This document shows, one piece after another, positions 21,182 through 32,859 of a stretch of 64,000 nt of DNA. Under the pieces are notes generated by a model. The model saw only the letters and a list, made by a program, of their open reading frames with translations, ran no database searches and was not told the DNA's origin. Origin of the DNA: Zea mays (lineage: Eukaryota > Streptophyta > Magnoliopsida > Poales > Poaceae). A program made the position numbers and the translations under genes. Positions within the stretch are counted from its first letter, which is position 1, and the number at the start of each line of letters is the position of its first letter. The stretch lies in NCBI RefSeq assembly GCF_902167145.1, contig NC_050096.1:161757825-161821824 (forward strand). Reading direction: 5' to 3'.

Positions 21182-23829
21182 TGTAACGCCCTGAATTTGG
21201 GGGTAGAATTTTTTTTCTTCTTTTCTCTTACCAAATTCAGGCGTTACCCTTTTCTTTTCTCGTTCCCTCGCTAAACCTTGATCTTTTCCAAAGTTACCGC
21301 GGGGTTCGGCTTGGATTTCCCGTGTTAAGAAAAAACCCTAAATCACTTTATGTTGTTTGATGCACCATGCCGAACTATGCATTCTTTGATTGCTTAGAGA
21401 TGTAAGTGCATTCATCTAGAAAGATCGGATTTTGAAAAGGAGAAAAAAACCTTTTCTTTCTTTTTCTTTTTCTTTCTCTCTCTCCTCTTTTTCTCTCTCC
21501 CGCGCCGTGGGCCGCCCCGGCCGGCCCAGCCGCCCCCCCCCGCGCGCCCCCTTTGGGCCCATTGGCCCAGCCGCCCCCTCCCCTTCCCCCAACCCCCCCA
21601 ATCCCTCTCCCTCCCTCTCATTCTCTCTCTTCCCCACCCCAGCCGCCGCCCCCTGCCCTAGCCGCCGCCCCTGCTCGTCGCCGGTTCGGCCGCCCGTCCC
21701 CGTCCCCGGTGAGGTCCCCCTCCCCCTCTCCTCCCTCCCCCATCTCCCCTCCCCTTCCCCCTACCCGGCTCGGCCCCGCCGCTCGGCCGCCCCTGCGCCC
21801 CGGTCCGGCCGCCCGCCGCCCAGCTCGGCCGCCCCCTGGCCGGCTCGGCCGCCGCCGCCCCTGCGCGCCCTGCCCCGCCCCCTGGCCGGCTCGGCCGCCC
21901 CCTGCCCCTGCGCCCCCGCCGGTTCGGCCGCCCGCCCCCCGCCAGCTCGGCCGCCCGCCGCCGGCTTGGCCGCCCCCGCCCCTGCCTAGGCCGGTTCAAC
22001 CGCCCCCCTGGCCGGTTCAACCGCCCCCCCCTTTTTTATTTATTTTATTTTATTTTATTTTCTTTCGTTACTGTTATTTATTTTATTTTAGGCAGGTTAA
22101 TCATTGTTCATGTTATTGAAGTAGGAAACTTAATTTAGAATTCCGTTACGCTAGTTAATTCATATAATCAATTGTTTATCCAGTTCAATGTTGATCAACT
22201 AAAAATGACTAGGTTTCCATTAGTGCATATAACTAAATTCTTTTGTTAGAACCAAATGTAACTAATCATTAGTGCGTAAGCTTTAACCCCCCCCCCCCCC
22301 CCCCCCGCGAGACCTTTCCTCGTTTCTTTCTAACCATAATGAATGCGATATCGAATGTCATACTTGATGCATATCCACTTTATTTGTTCCCTTGTATGAT
22401 GTACTGTTTGCTTCCCAATTTGAATGGATGTATGTATGTATGCTTGCAATCGCATAGAGAACGATCCGGTTGAAGAGCCCGAGGAACTCACAGGAGAAGC
22501 CCCTGAGCAGCAATCGGTTGGTGGAGGCAAGTGTCCTTTGACCTATCTCTGTCCTATTCATTATTTAATTCACCTCCCGCTTTACACATTTATGCCTAAG
22601 GACTGACTAGCTTTTGTTATCCATATCCTTGTTTACCTATATGGGTTGGATTATTATTAGTTAGCTTTATGCTATTGCTCAACTCTAATCAATGAACATG
22701 ATGAGATTATCTATGATACGCTGATGTTGTACTTGTGGCTTTAAGGGGGCTCGAGCGGTTTCTCGAGTGCCTCTCCGTAAGGACCTGTTCTATGGATGAC
22801 CGCCCGGGAAAACAGTGCAACCATGAGGGTGGAATGGGATGCCCTTAGCTGAATAATTAGAGGATCTGGGGTGTAGTTCACTTAGCCGTTGTGCCGTCAA
22901 TGGGGCTCGGTGTATGCGGCTCGCTCTGCCAAGTTTGGGTTCGCCCCTTGGGGAGGAGTGCGGTGCATTTAGGAAACCTAACGGGTGGCTACAGCCCCGG
23001 GGAATCTTTGTAAAGGCTACGTAGTGAAACCCTGCCTATTCACCTTGGTAGTGTTTAAGGGTTTGATCGGCCCGAGGCAAGAGGGAATCACGGCTTGTGG
23101 GTAAAGTGCACAACCTCTGCAGAGTGTTTGAAAACTGATATATCAGCCGTGCTCACGGTTATGAGCGGCCAAGGGAGCTCCAGTGATTAGTGGTACTTGA
23201 TCAGAGATACTTTGGTACAGGTGGCTATGAGATCGATGGTTTTGGTTATGAATATGGTGCTGGTAAGTGGTATTCTTTCCATTCGGAAAGGGTACATCGG
23301 GTTAATAACTTGGGTTAATGCTAAAACTGGCTTTCTACTAGTAAGTAATAATCTGACCAACTAAAAGCAACTGCTTGACTTATCCCCACATAAAGCTAGT
23401 CCACTACAGCCAAACAGGATACTTGCTGAGTATGTTGATGTGTACTCACCCTTGCTCTACACACCAAACCCCCCCCCCCTCCCCAGGTTGTCAGCATTGC
23501 AACCACTGCTCAGGCGAAGATGAAGCTGTGGAAGGAGACTTCCAGGAGTTCCAAGACTACGACGAGTTCTAGGTGTGGGTTAGCGGCAACCCCCAGTCGG
23601 CTGCCTATGAAGGCCGCGGTTATCTACGTTTCTTTTCCGCACTTTGATTTATTGTAAGGACTATATGGACGTCTCAGACGTATGATGTAATCGACTATTT
23701 CCCTTCTTAATACTATTTTGAGCACTGTGTGATGATGTCCATGTTATGTAACTGCTGTGTACGTGAATAACTGATCCTGGCATGTACATGGTTCGCATTC
23801 GGTTTGCCTTCTAAAAACCGGGTGTGACA
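21182..23829 (+). repeat. G2 3' LTR
   Basis: 2648 bp. It differs from the 5' copy by about 20 substitutions and several indels, including a deletion near 22722 and extra GC-rich units near 21735 and 21950. Its terminal hairpin is at 21183-21247, poly-C at 22287-22306, and the conserved block at about 22740-23190. Confidence 0.94.
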
Positions 23830-23834
23830 GCGAG

Positions 23835-24211
23835 CCGGCTTGGCTCGGCTCGCGAGCCATATTCTGGTACTTATCGTTGCATTATTTGGTGAATTAACAT
23901 TATATAAATTTGAAATATAGAATCATCATTCTACATAATGAGTAAATTAAATTATAACTTATAATATATTCATCATCAAAGACTAAAAAATAAGCTATTA
24001 TCCATAAAATTATCTAATATTCATTATTATTCCATAAATTGATCATTTTTGCAAGGCTCGCGAACCGGCTCGTGAGCTGGAACGAGCCGGCTCGGCTCGG
24101 CTCGCTGCAAAAACGAGCTCGAAAAAGGGGCTCGGCTTGGCTCGTTCGAGGCTCGCGAGCCGCTCCGAGCTCGAGCCGGCTCGCGAGCCTCGAGCTAATT
24201 TTCTAGCCCTA
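23835..24211. repeat. Right arm of the hAT element
   Basis: Begins with CGAGCC/GGCTCG units, passes through about 170 bp of AT-rich sequence, then returns to dense GGCTCG repeats and the terminal inverted repeat. No coding sequence. Confidence 0.85.
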
Positions 24212-24219
24212 TTTGCCGG

Positions 24220-25582
24220 GAGTGGGACTCCGACGAGAGCTCCACCGACTCCTCCTCCGACGAGGACGCCACAAACATCGCCATCAACAAGGGCCTTCTC
24301 TTCCCCAACGTCGGCCACAAGTGCCTCATGGCAAAGGACGGCAAGAAGAAGAAGGTAAAATCTAGATCCTCCACTAAGTATGCAACTTCTAGTGATGAGC
24401 AAAATTCTAGTGATGATGAGGATAACTTGCTCACCCTTTTTGCCAACTTAAACATGCAACAAAAGGAAAAATTAAATGAATTAATTAGTGCCATTCATGA
24501 GAAGGATGAACTCTTGGATAGCCAAGAGGACTTCCTTATTAAAGAAAATAAGAAGCATGTTAAAGTTAAAAATGCTTATGCTCAGGAGATAGAAAAATGT
24601 GAAAAATTAACTAGTGAGCTAAGCACTTGCCATGACACTATTTCCAACATTAGACTTGAAAATGATAAATTGATTGCTAAGGTTGAGAAATTAAATGTTA
24701 GTGATGATTCTTTTGTCAACCTTAGAAATGATAATGCCAATTTGATTGCTAAGATTGACAAATTGAATGCATCTCTCTCTAGCCTTAAAATTGAAAATGA
24801 AAAATTAATTGCTAAGGCTAAAGATTTAAATGTTTGCAATGTTTCTATTTCCAATCTTAGAGATGAGAATGCTATTTTACATGCTAAGATTGTTGAATTA
24901 AATACTTGCAAATCCTCTACATCTACTATTGAGCATGTTACTATTTGCACTAGATGTAGAGATATTAATGTTGATGCTATTCATGATCACCTAGCTTTAA
25001 TTAAACAACAAAATGATCACATAGCTCAACTTAGTGCCAAAATCAATGAGCATGACTTAGAAAATGATAAATTTAAATTTGCTAGAAGTATGCTCTATAG
25101 TGGGAGACGCCCTGGGATTAAGGATGGCATTGGCTTCCAAAATGGAGACAATGTCAAGCTTAATGCCCCCAAGAAATTGTCCAACTTTGTTAAGGGCAAG
25201 GCTCCCATGGCTCAGGATAATGAGGGTTACATTTTATACCCTGCCGGTTATCCTGAGCACAAAATTAGGAGAATTCACTCTAGGAAGTCTCACTCTGGGT
25301 CTAATCATGCTTTTATGTATAAGAGTGAGGTATCTAGTTCTAGGCAATCCACTCATGTTAAATTGCCTAAGAAGAAAACTCCTACTGCATCAAATGAACC
25401 TAATATTTCATTTAAGACTTTTGATGCTTCATATGTTTTAACTAACAAATCAGGCAAAGTAGTTGCCAAATATGTTGGGGCCAAACACAAGGGCTCAAAG
25501 ACTTGTGTTTAGGTATCCAAGGTGCTTGTTTCTAATGTAAAAGGATCCAAGACCGTTTGGGTACCTAAGAACAAGGCCTAAA
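24220..25582 (+). pseudogene. gag: C1 gag, C-terminal part with coiled-coil repeats
   Basis: Resumes the frame broken at 12192. An acidic Ser/Asp-rich stretch and a Lys-rich stretch are followed by about 200 residues of heptad-like repeats. These consist of three or four degenerate units around LENDKLIAKVEKLN, LRNDNANLIAKIDKLN and LKIENEKLIAKAKDLN (about 24650-24905), a strong coiled-coil prediction. A TAG at 25510-25512 sits where relatives have Trp; the frame then runs to the natural stop near 25579. Sirevirus Gag proteins are known for a long C-terminal extension, and some bind dynein light chain family proteins. Whether this one does cannot be told from sequence. Confidence 0.88.
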
Positions 25583-25591
25583 TTTGTTTTG

Positions 25592-28500
25592 TAGGTTTAT
25601 GCATCCGGGGGCTCAAGTTGGGTAATTGATAGCGGGTGCACAAACCACATGACAAGGGAGAAAAGGATGTTCTCCTCCTACGAGAAAAACCATGATCCTC
25701 AAAGAGCTATCACATTCGGGGATGCAAATCAAGGTTTGGTCAAAGGACTTGGTAAAATTGATATATCACCTGACCATTCTATTTCCAATGTTTTCTTGTA
25801 GATTCTTTAGATTACAATTTGCTTTCTGTTTCTCAATTATGCAAAATGGGTTACAACTGTCTTTTTACGAATATAGGTGTTACTGTCTTTAGAAGAAGTG
25901 ATGATTCAGTAGCATTTAATGGAGTACTCGAGGGTCAGCTATACTTAGTTGATTTTAATAGAGCTGAACTCGATACTTGCTTAATTGCTAAGACTAACAT
26001 GGGTTGGCTCTGGCATCGCCGACTAGCCCATGTTGGGATGAAGAATCTTCACAAGCTTCTAAAGAGAGAGCACATTTTGGGACTAACAAATGTTCATTTT
26101 GAGAAAGACAGGATTTGTAGCGCATGTCAAGCAGGGAAGCAAGTTGGTGTTCATCATCCACACAAGAACATCATGACGACTGACAGGCCGCTTGAGCTAC
26201 TCCACATGGATCTATTCGGCCCAATAGCTTACATAAGCATCGAAGGGAGTAAGTATTGTCTAGTTATTGTGGATGATTATTCTCGCTTCACTTGGGTGTT
26301 CTTTTTGCAAGAAAAATCACAAACCCAAGAGACCTTAAAGGGATTCTTGAGACGGGCTCAAAATGAGTTCGGCTTAAGGATCAAAAAGATTAGAAGCGAC
26401 AACGGGACAGAGTTCAAGAACTCACAAATAGAAGGCTTCCTTGAGGATGAGGGCATCAAGCATGAGTTCTCTTCTCCCTACACGCCACAACAAAATGGTG
26501 TAGTGGAGAGGAAGAATAGAACTCTACTCGACATGGCGAGGACCATGCTTGATGAGTACAAGACTTCGGACCGATTTTGGGCGGAAGCAATCAACACCGC
26601 TTGCAACGCTATCAACCGTCTCTACCTTCACTGAATCCTCAAGAAGACATCATATGAACTCCTCACCGGTAAAAAGCCCAATGTTTCATATTTTAGAGTC
26701 TTTGGTAGCAAATGTTTTATTCTTGTTAAAAGAGGTAGAAAATCTAAATTTGCTCCTAAGGTTGTAGAAGGCTTTTTACTTGGTTATGACTCAAACACAA
26801 GGGCATATAGAGTCTTTAACAAGTCCACTAGACTAGTTGAAGTTTCTTGTGACATTGTGTTTGATGAGACTAACGGCTCTCAAGTAGAGCAAGTTGATCT
26901 TGATGAGCTAGATGATGAAGAGGCTCCATGCATCGCGCTAAGGAACATGTCCATTGGGGATGTGCGTCCTAAGGAATCCGAAGAGCCTCCACATGCACAA
27001 GATCAACCATCTTCCTCCATGCAAGCATCTCTACCAACCCAAGATGAGGATCAAGCTCAAGATGATGAAAATGAAGATCAAGAGGAGCCACCTCAAGAGG
27101 AGGACAATGATCAAGGGGGAGATGCTAATGATCAAGACAAGGAAGATGATGAGGGTCCAAGGCTGCCTCACCCAAGAGTCCACTAATCAATACAACGAGA
27201 TCACCCCGTGAAAACCATCCTCGGTGATATTCAAAAGGGGGTAACCACTCGATCTCGTGTTGCTCATTTTTGTGAACATTACTCCTTTGTGTCTTCTATT
27301 GAGCCATACAGGGTGGAAGACGCATTAAGGGATTCGGATTGGGTGTTGGCAATGCAAGAGGAACTCAACAACTTCACGAGGAATGAGGTATGGCATCTAG
27401 TTCCACGTCCTAACCAAAATGTTGTAGGAACCAAATGGGTCTTCCGCAACAAACAAGATGAGCATGGTGTGGTGACAAGGAACAAAGCCCGACTTGTGGC
27501 CAAGGGATATTCACAAGTCGAAGGTTTGGATTTTGGTGAAACCTATGCACCCGTAGCTAGGCTTGAGTCAATTCATATATTACTTGCCTATGCTACTTAC
27601 CATGGCTTTAAGCTTTACCAAATGGACGTGAAGAGTGCCTTCCTTAATGGACCAATCAAGGAGGAGGTCTATGTTGAGCAACCTCCCGGCTTTGAAGATA
27701 ATGAGTACCCTAACCATGTCTATAAACTCTCTAAGGCGCTTTATGGGCTCAAGCAAGCCCCAAGAGCATGGTATGAATGCCTAAGAGATTTTCTTATCGC
27801 TAATGGCTTCAAAGTCAGAAAGGTCGATCCTACTCTCTTTACTAAAACTATTGCAAATGATTTGTTTGTATGCCAAATTTATGTTGATGATATCATATTT
27901 GGGTCTACTAACAAATCTACTAGTGAAGAGTTTAGTAGGATAATGGTTCAAAAATTCGAGATGTCTATGATGGGGGAGTTGAAGTATTTTCTAGGATTTT
28001 AAGTCAAGCAACTCCAAGAGGGCACCTTCATTAGCCAAACAAAGTACATTCAAGACATACTCACCAAGTTTGGGATGAAGGATGTCAAGCCCATCAAGAC
28101 ACCCATGGGAACTAATGCGCATCTCGACCTCGACACGGAAGGTAAATCCGTAGATCAAAAGGTATACCGGTCGATGATAGGATCTTTACTCTATTTATGT
28201 GCATCTCGACCGGATATTATACTTTCTGTATGCATGTGTGCAAGATTCCAAGCCGATCCTAAGGAAGTTCACCTTAGGGCCGTGAAATGAATCTTGAGAT
28301 ATTTAGTTCATACTCCTAAGTTTGGCCTTTGGTACCCCAAGGGATCCACTTTTGATTTAATTGGATATTCAGATGTTGATTGGGCAGGGTGTAAGATTGA
28401 TAGAAAGAGCACATCAGGGACTTGCCAGTTCTTGGGAAGATCTCTGGTGTCTTGGGCTTATAAGAAACAAAATTATGTAGCTCTTTCTACCGCCAAAGCC

Positions 28501-28834
28501 GAGTATATTGCCGCAGGCCATTGTTGTGCGCAATTGCTTTGGATGAGGCAAACCCTTAGGGACTATGGTTACAAAATTAACCAAAGTTCCTCTCCTATGT
28601 GATAATGAGAGTGCAATCCGCATGGCGGATAATCCCGTTGAGCACAGCCGCACTAAGCACATACCCATTCGGTATCACTTTTTGAGGGATCACCAACAAA
28701 GGGGGGATATCGAGATTGCATATGTTAGCACCAAAGAACAATCCGCCGATATCTTTACCAAGCCATTAGATGAGAAAACTTTTACCAAACTTAGGCATGA
28801 GCTAAACATTCTTGATTCTAGGAACATTGATTGA
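25592..28834 (+). pseudogene. pol: C1 pol remnant (Copia order PR, IN, RT, RNase H)
   Basis: Starts one frame off from gag. The protease has WVIDSGCTNHMT near 25620. A one-base deletion near 25798 shifts the frame. The integrase keeps its HHCC finger (LWHRRLAHVG, ICSACQAGK), then LHMDLFGP, RSDNGTEF and PQQNGVVERKNR for the D,D,E triad. A TGA at 26632 follows. An acidic Asp/Glu/Gln-rich linker ends at TAA 27184. The RT has VKSAFLNG and YVDD near 27885. TAA at about 28000 and TGA at 28288 break the RNase H region. A one-base insertion near 28577 shifts into the last segment, which carries STKEQSADIFTKPL and ends at 28834. Most stops fit CAA to TAA or CGA to TGA changes. Integrase before RT defines Copia. 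Confidence 0.92.
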
Positions 28835-29656
28835 TTCCTTGCACACATAGCTCATTTATATACCTTTGATCATATCTCTTTCATGTGCTATGACTAATGT
28901 GTTTGTCAAGTGTATTTCATACCAAGTCATAGATTGAAAGGGAAATGGGGTCTTCGGCGAAGACAAGGCTTCCACTCCACTCCATCAAATTATTCATCCT
29001 TCGCCGACACTCCGCATCGCTATCCAATTTGGTATAATCTTCACTCCTACATTATTTACCAAAGGGGGAGAAAGTTTGAAAAAGGGCTTATATTTCACTC
29101 ACAAGTATCCGTTTTTGGCGATTCATGCCAAAAGGGGAGAAAGTATTAGCCCAAAGCAAAAGGACCGCGCCACCACCAATTTCAAAAATTAGTGTTCTTT
29201 CAATTTGTATTAAAGAAGTTTTTCAATTGATATCTTATTTTTGATATAATTTCAAATTGGTATGACCTCTTCAAAATTAATATCTAAAACCCTCTTGAAC
29301 ACTAAGAGGAGAATTTTATTGAGGGGGAGTTTTGTTTAGTCAAAGGAAAAGCATTTGAAATAGGGGGAGAAAATTTCAAATCTTGAAAATGCTTTTCAAA
29401 ATCTTATTCATACACCTTTGACTATTTGAAAAAGACTTTGAAAAAAAAATTCCAAAACATTTGCAAAAACAAAACAAGTGGTGCAAGCGTGGTCCAAAAT
29501 GTTAAAATAGAAGAAAGCATCCATGCATATCTTATGAAATGTATATTGGTTTAATTCCAAGTAACCTTTGCACTTACATCATGTAAACTAGTTCAATTCT
29601 GCACTTATATATTTACTTTGGTTTGTGTTGGCATCAATCACCAAAAAGGGGGAGAT
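28835..29656 (+). other. C1 3' non-coding tail with multiple polypurine tracts
   Basis: No ORF. Repeated tracts such as CCAAAGGGGGAGAAAG (29060), CAAAAGGGGAGAAAG (29130), GAGGGGGAGTTTTG (29320), AGGGGGAGAAAAT (29363) and AAAAAGGGGGAGATTG (29643) occur, the last abutting the 3' LTR. Multiple PPT-like repeats are a recognised Sirevirus feature. Confidence 0.85.
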
Positions 29657-30891
29657 TGAAAGGGAAATAGGCTTACACCTTTTCCTAAATGATTTTGGTG
29701 GTTGAATTGCCCAACACAAATAATTGGACTAACTAGTTTGCTCTTGATTATAAGTTCTACAGGTGCTAAAGGTTCAACACAAACCAATAAAAAGTCCAAG
29801 AAAGGGTTCAAATAAAAAGAGCAAAAAACAACCGAAGGCTGCCCTGGTCTGGCGCACCGGACTGTCCGATGCACCACCGGACAGTGTCCGGTGCACCAGG
29901 GAGATCAACTCCAAACTTGCCACCTTCGAGAATTCTGGGAGCCACTCCGCTATAATTCACCGGACTGTCCGGTGTAGCACCGGACTGTCCGGTGTAGCAC
30001 CGGACTATCCGGTGTGCCAAGCAGAGCAATGGCTACCTGTGCCAACGGTTGTCTGCAATGACTACAGTGAACAGTGAACAGTGCTGACTGCGCGCGCAGA
30101 GTCAGAGCAGGCGCCAGAAGGCGCACCGGATAGTGAATAGTGACTGTCGGGTGCACCACCAGACTGTCCGGTGGCCCACATGTCAGAAGCTCCAACGGTC
30201 GAAACCCAACGGCTGGGTGACGTGGCTAGCGCACCGGACAGTGTCTGGTGGCGCACCGGACTGTCCGGTGCGCCATACGACAGAAGCCCTCACCAACGGC
30301 CATTTTGGTGGTTGGGACTATAAATACCCCCCAACCACCACACTTCAATGCATCCAAGTTTTCATCTATCAAACCTCATACAAGAGCTCTAGACTTCATT
30401 CCAAGACACAAACAGAGAGATCAAATCATCTCCCAAGTCCGGAATCACTCCAAACAAATTAGTGACTAGAGAGAGAGACTTTTGTGTTCTTTTGAGCTCT
30501 TGCGCTTGGATTGCTTTTCTTCTTCCTCTATTCTTGTTTACAACTCACTTGTAATCAAAACAAGAGACACCAAGTTGTGGTGGTCCTTGTAGTGGACTAT
30601 GTGTCCCATTTGATTGAAGAGAAAGGCTCACTCGGTCTAAGTGACCGTTTGAGAGAGGGAAAGGGTTGAAAGAGACCTGGTCTTTGTGATCACCTCAACG
30701 GGGAGTAGGTTTGCAAGAACCAAACCTCGGTAAAACAAATCACCGTGTCATCCGCTCTTATTTGCTTGTGATTTGTTTTCGTCCTGTTTTTCAGACTCGT
30801 TTATATTTCTAACGCTAACCCCGGCTTGTAGTTGTGATTAAACTTTATAAATTTCAGATTTGCCTATTCACCCCTCTCTAGGAGACTTTCA
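29657..30891 (+). repeat. C1 3' LTR
   Basis: 1235 bp, TGAAAGGGAAATAGG to GACTTTCA. It keeps the canonical TG start lost in the 5' copy. TATAAATA is near 30319, with the palindrome cluster at about 29850-30275. Confidence 0.93.
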
Positions 30892-31300
30892 CTTTCGCAA
30901 GTCTTACCCGACAAAGGAAAAGACTCTTAATGATATGCTGGCTTGTGGGATTCAAGGTAAAGCTGTTCAAGAATCAAAGACCCTGTTTGCATAAATGCTT
31001 ACTAATAGTGGATCCTAAAAAATCCAGTTTTATTAGCAGGTTAAGTCATTACCTATATCTAGAGTTATTTCTATTCTATTTCAAGCACTTGGCCTATGCT
31101 AGCCATATATTATCAACACTTCACTTTACTGGATTGCTACATGTAGGGCAGTGATCAAGTCTTCATGTCCGAGAAGTAACAGCGATCCGAATCGATTAAT
31201 ACCCAACTGGAGATCTCCAACCACACGACATATGTAGCACTTAACCCTTGCATATGTCAACTCGCCACCGGGTTTCTCAACACCAGACCGGGTTCACGCC
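30892..31300 (-). repeat. G1 5' LTR, segment 2
   Basis: Continues G1 after C1. The first five bases are the duplicated C1 target CTTTC. No coding sequence. The last five bases (31296-31300, ACGCC) are the S1 target. Confidence 0.82.
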
Positions 31301-31301
31301 T

Positions 31302-31364
31302 GTAACACCCTGAATTTGGGGGTATAAAATTTCTTTTCTAATATCCACCAAATTCAGGTGTTAC
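31302..31364 (+). other. Hairpin at the LTR terminus (S1)
   Basis: GTAACACCCTGAATTTGG (31302-31319) pairs with CCAAATTCAGGTGTTAC (31348-31364). Compared with G2, one pair is A-T instead of G-C, changed in both arms. Confidence 0.87.
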
Positions 31365-31614
31365 CCTCTCTTTTCCTTGATTTGTTCTTTTCTTTTCCCT
31401 AAATAGTGGGGAATTATTTTGTTTTATATATACATATAAGCCTAGTAAATTAAAACCCTATAAGTGCTTTGATTGTCGCATCATGCTGAAGCATACTTTC
31501 ACTTTATTTAATGAGTGATTTTGTGGAGCATGGGTTTAATAAGGAATTCGATTTGACATCGTGAAGAAAATAGGAATGGACAAAAGATAAATAAATAGGA
31601 AAGAAAAGAAAGAG

Positions 31615-32545
31615 ACCCAGCCCCTTCCCCCTCAACCCAGCTCGGCCTTGCGGCCTGCCCTAGCCAGCCCACCGAGCGCGCGTGGCCCACCTTCCACGCT
31701 CCCTCTGGCTTGCTCGGCCTCAGTGGCCCAGCAGCGCCAGCCCAGCTGGCCCACCCCGTCGTGGGCCACGCGCGCGGCCGCGTGCCCGCCCAAGCTCCAG
31801 CGCGCACGTGCGCCCCCTCCCAGGTCGCCAGGCCAGCTCGGCCCACCGCGACCACGGCTCAACCGCGTGGCCTAGCGCTCCACCGCATCCCCCACCTGGC
31901 CCACTCGCACGCAGCGGCCCAGCTCGGGCGCGCAGGAGGCGCTCGCCCACGCCGCATAGTGCCTAGCGCGCTCCTCGCCGCGCCTAGCGTGCTCGCGTGG
32001 GTGGGCGGCTGCACCAGCGCCGCTGGCCCCACCAGCTCTTCCCCACGAGAACAACTGCCAGGCCACTCCCTTTGGCGCCCACGTCGCCAACTCGTAGAGC
32101 CGCCAGCCACCTCCCCTCTACATCTTCTCCCCATTCCAACCCTCCTCTCACTGGCTGGACGCGCGCAGCACCTTCTTCCTCCCTCTCTCTTCCCCACGCC
32201 TGCGTCTCGCCTCGCATGGCCGCTCGGATCGTCGCTGTTCCCCGCCGGCCTAGCGGTGCCCAGCGCCGGCGCCCCCTCCCTCTTTCTCCCTGGTCGGGCA
32301 AGCTCGACGGCGAGCCAGTGCCCCTCAGCGGCGTGCAGCTATGGCTGCCAGCCCGCAGCCGTCGCGGCCCGTGGCTCTACACGGCCGGTCCTAGCCCTTG
32401 CGCGAGGTCGGCCTGCCAGCGCGGCGGCGCGACCAGCCAGCGCCGTCATCGTCATGCTCGTGTCCTCGTCGTCGCTCGTGCGGTGCATCGTGCACACAAC
32501 ATGTCGTCGTACCTCGCCTCGTCTCGCCGTCATCGCGAGGTAAGC
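31615..32545 (+). repeat. GC-rich segment of S1
   Basis: Dense in GGCC, GCGCG and CCAGCTCGG-like units. Overlapping long open frames on both strands are composition effects. No TATA box that I would defend. Confidence 0.6.
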
Positions 32546-32859
32546 CTCACCTACCCCTTGCGCACAATTCACATGAGGTTCGCGCGACGACACGCAAATC
32601 ACTAATTACGCGCTTTAAACAAAGTCATTTCATCGTGTCGTCATTCGCGCGAGTCGCGATTCACGCACTTTAATAAAATTGTTTATGAGCCATGAATTGT
32701 TTGCTATTCAATATATAACGCGTCATGAACCCGTCTGTATTCGTTTCAGTCGCGTCAACTCTGTAGCAACGCCGATTTCATATTAGTAACGTATTTTATC
32801 ACGTCACAAGTTTTAACTATTTAATTAGTGGTTTATTCGATACTTATGACCTTCTAATT

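Larger units (their letters stand above)
12288..23829 (+). mobile_element. G2: young plus-strand Gypsy chromovirus (Tekay/Del-like)
   Basis: LTRs at 12288-14912 and 21182-23829 have about 20 substitutions by eye plus several indels, so the insertion is recent. The TSD GCGAG is perfect (12283-12287, 23830-23834). Between the LTRs are a PBS, ORF1, gag, an intact pol ending in a chromodomain, and a PPT. The defects I see are one indel near the gag start and one TAG between gag and pol. The 11.5-kb element lies wholly inside the hAT. Confidence 0.94.
12193..24211. mobile_element. Non-autonomous hAT element, interrupted by G2
   Basis: The ends are TAGGGCTGGAAACGAGCC at 12193 and, inverted, TAGGGCTAGAAAATTAGCTC ending at 24211. 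They are flanked by a perfect 8-bp TSD, TTTGCCGG (12185-12192, 24212-24219), the hallmark of hAT transposons. The arms (12193-12287 and 23835-24211, about 470 bp together) carry many GGCTCG and CGAGCC units. The middle of the right arm is AT-rich. It encodes no transposase, so an autonomous relative would have had to mobilise it. Confidence 0.92.
9659..30891 (+). mobile_element. C1: Copia element of Sirevirus type, interrupted by a hAT element
   Basis: LTRs lie at 9659-10871 and 29657-30891, and a perfect 5-bp TSD, CTTTC, flanks the element (9654-9658, 30892-30896). The 5' end reads TT instead of the TG kept in the 3' LTR, a terminal mutation. The internal order is PBS, gag, protease, integrase, RT, RNase H, then a long non-coding tail with repeated AAAGGGGGAG tracts. 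That order and tail identify a Sirevirus. Pol carries several stops and two frameshifts, and gag is split by a hAT, so the copy is dead. Confidence 0.93.

Noticed and set aside
24043..24402. 119-codon minus-strand frame across the hAT right end
   Set aside because: Produced by GGCTCG repeats plus the antisense of C1 gag.
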